Shown piece by piece: positions 47,798 through 53,466 of a DNA stretch of 53,466 nt. Within the stretch, counting starts at the first letter, position 1, and the number at the start of each line of letters is the position of its first letter. Source of the DNA: Lentisphaeria bacterium. GTDB taxonomy: Bacteria > Verrucomicrobiota > Lentisphaeria > Victivallales > JAADHT01. The translations under genes were made by a program, and so were the position numbers. A model generated the notes under the pieces. That model did no database searches. It worked only from the letters and a program-made list of their open reading frames with translations, and was not told where the DNA came from. The stretch is taken from positions 1-53,466 of the forward strand of contig WFSE01000009.1 of assembly GCA_015486135.1 (NCBI GenBank). The letters are read 5' to 3'.

Positions 47798-48270
47798 ACA
47801 GACCTAAAATACGAGTGTTTACGCTGATGGAGGTGCTCTACGTTATTGGCGTTCTCGTCTTGCTATTCGCCACTACCGGTTATTTTCTGTTCAAGGGGGC
47901 GCGGGTGTGCCGTCAATGCGCCACCAAGGCGTTCGCCTCGCAGCAATTGCTTGTGCTCAAGGGCCAGTGGAGGAAATTTGTCCGCGCTTCCGATGGATTG
48001 TTTTTCAAGGTTGTGGACGGCGGATCGGGATTTTCAACGAACGCCGGGAAAGTGGTGTTTTCGGATGGAAGCGTGGTGTTTACCTTCCCTACCGGCGAGA
48101 AAAGTTCATACAAGCTGGCGAAGGGGATGTCCGTCGAATTCGCGGTGGAGTGCAATGACACTGGCTCCGTGGCGATTATGAACATCTCTATGCCTGGGAG
48201 GGGACCTATGTTCGAGCGCCGCGCTAGAATCGTGGCGGCGCCGGGAGCTATGGAGGGTGTCGCGAGATGA
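47794..48270 (+). CDS. Prepilin-like protein (type IV pilin N-methylation-type N-terminus)
   Basis: RVFTLMEVLYVIGVLVLLFATTGYFLF. Confidence 0.7.
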   Translation: MNRPKIRVFTLMEVLYVIGVLVLLFATTGYFLFKGARVCRQCATKAFASQQLLVLKGQWRKFVRASDGLFFKVVDGGSGFSTNAGKVVFSDGSVVFTFPTGEKSSYKLAKGMSVEFAVECNDTGSVAIMNISMPGRGPMFERRARIVAAPGAMEGVAR

Positions 48271-48479
48271 AAGACAACGGGGAGAAAGGGATGGCGTTGC
48301 TGGTGGTCATGTTGATCGCCGCCATGTTGGCGGCGGCCTTGGCCGCGGCGGTGCTCGCGCTTCATGCGCTTATGGCCCAGAATCAACTGGCTAAAAAAGA
48401 CTTGCGGACCCATGAAAAATCTATAAACGAACGGCAAGCCGATTTGTCCCCTCTCGAGCGCCCCATCCCGGTGGAGTGA
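48267..48479 (+). CDS. Short pseudopilin-like protein (GspK/PilX-like N-terminus only)
   Basis: EKGMALLVVMLIAAMLAAALAAAVLALHALMAQ; ends directly at repeat R11. Confidence 0.55.
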   Translation: MKDNGEKGMALLVVMLIAAMLAAALAAAVLALHALMAQNQLAKKDLRTHEKSINERQADLSPLERPIPVE

Positions 48480-48480
48480 T

Positions 48481-48538
48481 TCTCCTAAAACCCTTGGAGC
48501 GGACTATTTTTTTGCACTTGCCAATTCCAGGAAAGCCG
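48481..48538 (-). repeat. Dispersed repeat family, left half, inverted (R11)
   Basis: TCTCCTAAAACCCTTGGAGCGGACT...GCACTTGCCAATTCCAGGAAAGCCG, compare R8. Confidence 0.75.
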
Positions 48539-48586
48539 TAAACGTAAGAAGAAAAACGCTGTAAATGGGTGCGTTAAATCCAATTG

Positions 48587-48786
48587 TTTTCACCACGAAG
48601 CTCACAAAGCTCACGAAGGTTTTCCATCTCCGTCGACGGAGATGGAAAAGGCTTTCATGGGAGATAAGTCGATAGCGTCGGGATCGCAATTCTCTTCGGC
48701 GTTGTCGCATTGCCTTTACCCTAACATGCCGTTTCCGCGGAGCGGAAGCGGCATCTTCGTGAGCTTCGTGTCCTCTGTGGTGAAAA
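48587..48786. repeat. MITE-like long hairpin element with 30-bp perfect internal palindrome
   Basis: TTTTCACCACGAAGCTCACAAAGCTCACGAAG ... inverse at 48755-48786 (about 27/32 match); TTTTCCATCTCCGTCGACGGAGATGGAAAA at 48620-48649. Confidence 0.8.
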
Positions 48787-48936
48787 TCCCCTTCCTACCG
48801 AGCTCCGCCCCCCTCCGCCTTCCGTAAATTTCCCGCCTTCAGTAACCTTATGGCGGGACAAGGCGGCGGGACATGTTGGGCTTTGCGAAAGGACGGGACG
48901 CTCCGCTAGCATGTCCCCGTGGTCGGGGTGCGCACG

Positions 48937-50934
48937 TCACTTGAATGCGACAGCCTCGCGCGATATCAGCTTTTTGCCGTATTTTTCGATTCCTTTCGCC
49001 AAGTTGTCGAAAAGATCCGCGGTTCCCTGTATCTTTTTCTTGATAAATGGTGTCAAGTATTTGGACATGCTTTTTGTTCTGGCACGTATGATGGCGGCGC
49101 GTCTTTTGCAGATTCCGGAGAGTTTTTTATAGCTTTTGGTGGCTTGATTAAACGCCATCTTGTTCCAAGCTTTACGTTTCGAGTCGTTTATGCCTGGGGA
49201 AAGCATGCGGTTAAGCTTTTTCGTGGCGGTGTTGTGTGCCGATAGCCATGATTTCACGTCAGAGGCGACATATTCGCATACTATGGGTTTATAGGGAGCG
49301 CGTCCCCACTTGACAGCCAGCGCCAGTATGGCCTCAAAACTTTTCTTGTCGGCTTCAATCTGTTTCGTCAGTTTTTTGTAGAGCTTCCATTTCATTGGAA
49401 CCCATTTCACGTCCGGAGCGATTCTATACGCGAACCGTCTGACTGTTTGGCAATTTGTCCCCTTTGTCGTCCAGTTGGCTTTTTCCACTTTCATTGTCGC
49501 GTATGTCGCTATGCCAACCACTTTCCCCCCCTTCGTGACGACCGGGCTGCCGCTGTTGCCTGGGACGAACTTGGCCGAAACCTCGATTCTATCGGGACCG
49601 ACTCCCAGGACTTTGCCGTAGAGAGTGGTGCACACTCCAGCTCCCCCGCTGTTGCCTAGAACGGCGACGGGGGCTTCGGCCGCGACTTCCGCGCCTGGAG
49701 TCAATGCGTCCGGACCATTGTATTTGGGAAGGGTGAATCTAATAATGTCGCGGGACGCGCTAACCTGCATGGGGCCTGGTTGCAATGCGCGGTTTGAAAG
49801 TGTTTTCGCCTTGAAGCTATCGCATCCGCTGACGACGTGTTGGTTGGTGTATAGGTAGTATTTGCCGTCGGAGTCCTTGACGATGAAGCCACTGCCGGCA
49901 GCTTCGGCGGATGTCGTGATTGTGACGAGAGCTTTGGATACCGCGTTGAATGGCAGGTCCAGTTCTTTTTCAACCTCCTTGGCCAGCTTTCGTTCATCCA
50001 CTTTGAGCTTTTCAGGTTTATTGTCGTTTTCCGCTGTCTTCTCCGAGGTAGGGGTGCTTTTTGTCGGCTTGGGGCGTTCCGACGGATGGACATCCTGCGC
50101 TCGGAGTTCTGCCATTAGTTTATCGAGTTTTTCATCGCTGTACTCGTCGTGTCCTATGCGGAGGGTTTCCAAGTGTTTGAGTCGGGATACAGGGGCTAGG
50201 TCAAGGTCTTTGTTGCCAGGCAATTTGAGCCCAGTGAGTTGCGCGTCTCCCCGCAGGAATTCCAGCGATTTTATTTTGAGATCTCTTATGTCAAGGCGTT
50301 TGACGTTTAATCTGCCCAACTCGGCAAGCCCGCTTGTGTCCTTTATCAATTCCTTGGAGGATAGTGTGATTTCCTTAGCGCTTCCCAATGTTTCCAAAAA
50401 ATTCAAGTTGTCAACATCTTCGGGCAGGCCTAACGTTAGCTTGTCGACGCGCAATCCGTACAATGAGGTTAGTGCATAGTTGTCTCCTCTGATTTCCAGT
50501 TCGCTTAAATTGGATATTTTCGTTAGAAAGCTCAAGTCTTCCAAGCTCTTGCAACGGAGAAGAGAGAGGGATTGCAAGTCTTTGAGTTGCTCCCAGCCTA
50601 TGGCCGACCAATCGACTGAGTCGCAAGAATAGAAGCTCAACTTAGATCCAATAAGGTCCGCCACCTCTGCTATCGAGAGTATGGGGGCTCTGGCAATCTG
50701 CAGATCCGTGGACTTGTCGTCATACCTGATTGCACCTATAAGGCATTCGGGGCTATAGCCGGGATTGTCTATCATCATTATCCTGTTGAATTTGTCAAAG
50801 AAGGGATTGGACGTTTTCCTATGAGAACGCGCCTGCGACGGTATGGCCATAGTTAGCCCGGTCGCGGCGATGATAGTTAACGCGGTGATTTTCAATCCTG
50901 AAGATGTTGGCAGCCGCCAATGCGTGGTAGTCAT
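48937..50934 (-). CDS. Secreted trypsin-like serine protease with N-terminal leucine-rich repeats
   Basis: Signal peptide; LRR units (LEDLSFLTKISNLSELEI, LKHLETLRIGHD); GSGFIV..YYLYTNQHVVSG and FVPGNSGSPVVTKGGKVVGIATYA. Confidence 0.82.
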   Translation of the reverse strand: MTTTHWRLPTSSGLKITALTIIAATGLTMAIPSQARSHRKTSNPFFDKFNRIMMIDNPGYSPECLIGAIRYDDKSTDLQIARAPILSIAEVADLIGSKLSFYSCDSVDWSAIGWEQLKDLQSLSLLRCKSLEDLSFLTKISNLSELEIRGDNYALTSLYGLRVDKLTLGLPEDVDNLNFLETLGSAKEITLSSKELIKDTSGLAELGRLNVKRLDIRDLKIKSLEFLRGDAQLTGLKLPGNKDLDLAPVSRLKHLETLRIGHDEYSDEKLDKLMAELRAQDVHPSERPKPTKSTPTSEKTAENDNKPEKLKVDERKLAKEVEKELDLPFNAVSKALVTITTSAEAAGSGFIVKDSDGKYYLYTNQHVVSGCDSFKAKTLSNRALQPGPMQVSASRDIIRFTLPKYNGPDALTPGAEVAAEAPVAVLGNSGGAGVCTTLYGKVLGVGPDRIEVSAKFVPGNSGSPVVTKGGKVVGIATYATMKVEKANWTTKGTNCQTVRRFAYRIAPDVKWVPMKWKLYKKLTKQIEADKKSFEAILALAVKWGRAPYKPIVCEYVASDVKSWLSAHNTATKKLNRMLSPGINDSKRKAWNKMAFNQATKSYKKLSGICKRRAAIIRARTKSMSKYLTPFIKKKIQGTADLFDNLAKGIEKYGKKLISREAVAFK

Positions 50935-50961
50935 AGCTTTTATCCTTCCTTGTTTCAGACC

Positions 50962-51068
50962 CGCTGAATAATAGATTAGAGCTTAACTGTTATTGAGAGA
51001 TGCCTGTTTCCAGTGGTGTTATCTCCAAAGTTTTGGGAGGGATGATTCCCAATCCCTTGGAGGCGACT
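50962..51068 (-). repeat. Dispersed repeat family, inverted copy (R12)
   Basis: GCTGAATAATAGATTAGAGCTTAACTGTTATTG...GTGTTATCTCCAAAGTTTTGGGAGGGATGATTCCCAATCCCTTGGAGGCGAC. Confidence 0.75.
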
Positions 51069-51092
51069 TTCATGTTATGCTGGGGGCGCATA

Positions 51093-52433
51093 TCACTTGA
51101 ACACGACGGCGTCGTGCGATGTCAGCTTCTTGCCGTATTTTTCTATTTCTTTTGCCAGACTGTCGAAAAGATCTGCGTTGTCCAGCATCTTTTTCTTGAG
51201 AAATGGCGTTAGGCATTTGGACATGCTTTTTATCCTGGCGCGTACGATGGCCGCGCGTCTTTTGCAGATTCCGGAGAGTTTTTTATAGCTTTTGGTGGAT
51301 TGGTTCAATGCCATTTTGTTCCAAGCTCTACGTTTCGATTCGCTAATACCCCGGGAAAGCACGCGGTCTAGCTTTTTCATAGCGGTGTTGTGCGCCGATA
51401 TCCATGATTTCACGTCCATGGCGGTGTGTTCGCATGCCATGGGTTTGTAGGGAGCGCGCACCCACTTGACGGCCAATGCCAGGATGGCGTCCAAACTTTC
51501 CTTGTCGGCGTTAATCTGTTTAGTCAGTTTTTTGTAGAGTTTCCATTTCATTGGAACCCATTTCACATCCGGAGCGATTCTATAGGCGAACCGCCTTACC
51601 TTTTGAAATCGTGTCCCCTTTGTCGTCCAATCGGCCTTTTCCACTTTCATTGTCGCGTATGTCGCGATTCCGATGACTTTTCCGCCTCTCGTGACAACGG
51701 GGCTGCCGCTGTTGCCCGGGACGAACTTGGCTGAAACCTCGATTCTATCGGGACCGACTCCCAGGACTTTGCCGTAGAGAGTGGTGCACACTCCGGCTCC
51801 GCCACTGTTGCCTAGCACGGCGACGGGATCTTCGGTCGCGGCTTCCGCGCTTGGAGCAAGTGCGTCCGGACCGTTGTATTTTGGAAGGATGAACCTAATA
51901 ATGTCTCGGGACGCGCTGACTTGCATGGGGCCTGGTTGCAACGTGCGGTTTGAAAGTGTTTTCGCCTTGAAGCTATTGCATCCGCTGACGACGTGCTGGT
52001 TGGTGTACAGGTAGTATTTGCCGTCGGAGTCCTTGACGATGAACCCGCTTCCCGCCGCCTTGGCCGAGGTGGTGATTGTGACTAGAGTTTTCGATATCGC
52101 GTCGAATGGCAGGTTCAGTTCTTTTTTTATTTCCTCGAGCAGCTTTTTCCCATCCGCTTCCGGCTTTTCGTCTTTATCGTTGTTTGAGGCTTTGTCGTTT
52201 TTTGGAGCGGCCTCTGTTGTCTCGCTAGTATCAACTTTCAGCGGGGAGGGATTGTCGTTCTCGCGGAGTTCCGCCACTTCTTCCGGAGATTTGTCAACGA
52301 GGGAGGTGGACGTTTTCCTGTGCGAACGCGCTTGCGACGGTATGGCCATAGCCAGTACGATTACGGCGGCGATGGTTGACATGGCGATTTTCAATCCCGA
52401 AGATGTGGCTAGCCGCCAATGCGTAGTGGTCAT
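51093..52433 (-). CDS. Secreted trypsin-like serine protease, paralog lacking the LRR region
   Basis: Same signal peptide (MTTTHWRLxTSSGLKI), same protease and basic C-terminal region as 48937-50934. Confidence 0.85.
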   Translation of the reverse strand: MTTTHWRLATSSGLKIAMSTIAAVIVLAMAIPSQARSHRKTSTSLVDKSPEEVAELRENDNPSPLKVDTSETTEAAPKNDKASNNDKDEKPEADGKKLLEEIKKELNLPFDAISKTLVTITTSAKAAGSGFIVKDSDGKYYLYTNQHVVSGCNSFKAKTLSNRTLQPGPMQVSASRDIIRFILPKYNGPDALAPSAEAATEDPVAVLGNSGGAGVCTTLYGKVLGVGPDRIEVSAKFVPGNSGSPVVTRGGKVIGIATYATMKVEKADWTTKGTRFQKVRRFAYRIAPDVKWVPMKWKLYKKLTKQINADKESLDAILALAVKWVRAPYKPMACEHTAMDVKSWISAHNTAMKKLDRVLSRGISESKRRAWNKMALNQSTKSYKKLSGICKRRAAIVRARIKSMSKCLTPFLKKKMLDNADLFDSLAKEIEKYGKKLTSHDAVVFK

Positions 52434-52618
52434 TTCATCTCTCCCTTGTTTAGTCCCAAGTCAGTGGTTGGTTCTACGGTTGGGCTTGTCTTCAAGTCTG
52501 TAATTCCACGCTCCCTAGTGGGATTGCCCGGATTTACGGATATGAAAGAGGCAAAAGCCGAACCCGTCGCTACACGCGTGGAATATACCTTCCACCTATT
52601 TGAAAAACAAGCTGGGAT

Positions 52619-52716
52619 TGCTGAATAATTGGCGAGTTGTCATTATTGGATTACGATTTTCTCCTAAAGGCGTTGTGTTAAAGGTTTAATTTGAGGCATT
52701 TGCCAATTATTCAGCA
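52619..52716. repeat. Dispersed repeat family, copy with perfect 15-bp terminal inverted repeats (R13)
   Basis: TGCTGAATAATTGGC (52619-52633) / GCCAATTATTCAGCA (52702-52716). Confidence 0.8.
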
Positions 52717-52790
52717 GCTCCCGAGGTGTGAGATAAAGATATTGGACTATTGGGGTCATACATACGCTATTGGCTTTTATTGCGAATATG

Positions 52791-53201
52791 CTATATTGCT
52801 AGTGTTATGGATTGAAAAGCGGGAGGTCGGAGTGGCGATGCCGTTAAGAACCGAGGAGGACTTGGGGCAGGATTAACAAGCCCCCCTTTCGGCTTCCGGC
52901 GGCGGGCTGACAAGGGCGAGGGATGGAGGAGGGATGCAAAGCATAATAGGCTGGGTGAACTGGGAAGGGGAAGCCGAATTGTGAATTTCGCATCGCCTTT
53001 GAACTGATGGACTTTCCGGTAGGCGACCACAAACGTCTCCTGTGTGATATCCAGCGTATCCTCCTCGTTCAGTACCACTCGGAAGACCACCTTTTTTACC
53101 AGCCCGAAATATTCGTCAACCACCGCTCGGAAGCTATCGTGCGAACGATCCTCCAGAAATTTTCCTACGGCTTGGCCCTCAGACTTCCATTTAGTTCCCA
53201 A
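52791..53201 (-). pseudogene. Sigma-70 family (ECF-like) sigma factor, region 2 only, disrupted after FKGDAKF
   Basis: SFRAVVDEYFGLVKKVVFRVVLNEEDTLDITQETFVVAYRKVHQFKGDAKF followed by unrelated low-complexity translation; TTG start with strong RBS. Confidence 0.7.
52888..52978. repeat. Small putative insertion with 10-bp inverted repeats in the sigma factor gene
   Basis: TTCGGCTTCC (52888-52897) / GGAAGCCGAA (52969-52978). Confidence 0.45.
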
Positions 53202-53466
53202 TCGCTCCCTCCTCCAGTGGCCTCCCGCATGCGCGGGGTTGTCGAATGATTTTCAACGCTTTTATTTCCATAATGTTTAAGTCGGTTTTTATCGCTTGTC
53301 AATGAGCAAGTCCGAAACGGTGTCCTTTCCTGTTTTTTCAGTGAGCCCCGTGTCTAGGAGCGCCGCCGCGTTACGTTCCTTCATTTCATTTGACGCGGTT
53401 TTCGCGGAAATCTTTTATGAAAGAGTCGATTTTTTCCGAAAAATATCCTCGGGGGGGGTAGGGAAG

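Noticed and set aside
28-52727. Dispersed repeats as integron attC sites
   Set aside because: No GTTRRRY/RYYYAAC core sites, no cassette directionality and no integrase; copies occur in both orientations.
53336-53349. TTTTCAGTGAGCCCCG as a further copy of the dispersed repeat
   Set aside because: Only ~12 nt of the right end match and the CTTGCCAATTA core is absent; too weak to count.

Overview
53.5 kb of a Gram-negative-type bacterial chromosome (LpxB, UppS, CdsA and RND efflux genes present; a PVC-type lineage is possible but not determined here). The left ~31 kb is mostly housekeeping: rsmE, leuB, tRNA-Lys, sulfatase, PHP phosphoesterase, CCA-adding enzyme/HEAT/hisC, macro domain, aroQ, accBC, Asp23, fxsA/cdsA/uppS/gmhA, rsmB, DUF401/yicC, fumarase alpha, lpxB. 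The right ~22 kb is accessory: a CuA cupredoxin plus RnfD/NqrB-like membrane protein, a KilA-N gene, a CusBA-like metal efflux pair, a Ser/Thr kinase, a minimal type II secretion/type IV pilus-like operon with three GspF paralogs, two paralogous secreted trypsin-like proteases, and a broken sigma factor. The most notable structures not explained by genes are: (1) a dispersed intergenic hairpin repeat family, about 12 full or partial copies, ending in CTTGCCAATTATTCAG(T/C)(G/A)(A/G)GCCCT; (2) a CTAC-N7-GTAG palindrome shared by the promoters of the CuA/RnfD-like pair and the metal-efflux operon; (3) a tandem gspF duplication that left a decayed remnant of the next gene's start; (4) a 41-bp exact direct repeat bracketing the efflux/kinase block; (5) a RAYT-type transposase element with 17-bp perfect inverted ends and a solo end elsewhere; and (6) a 32-bp perfect palindrome inside the KilA-N coding sequence. 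All calls come from reading sequence and translations; no database search was run.
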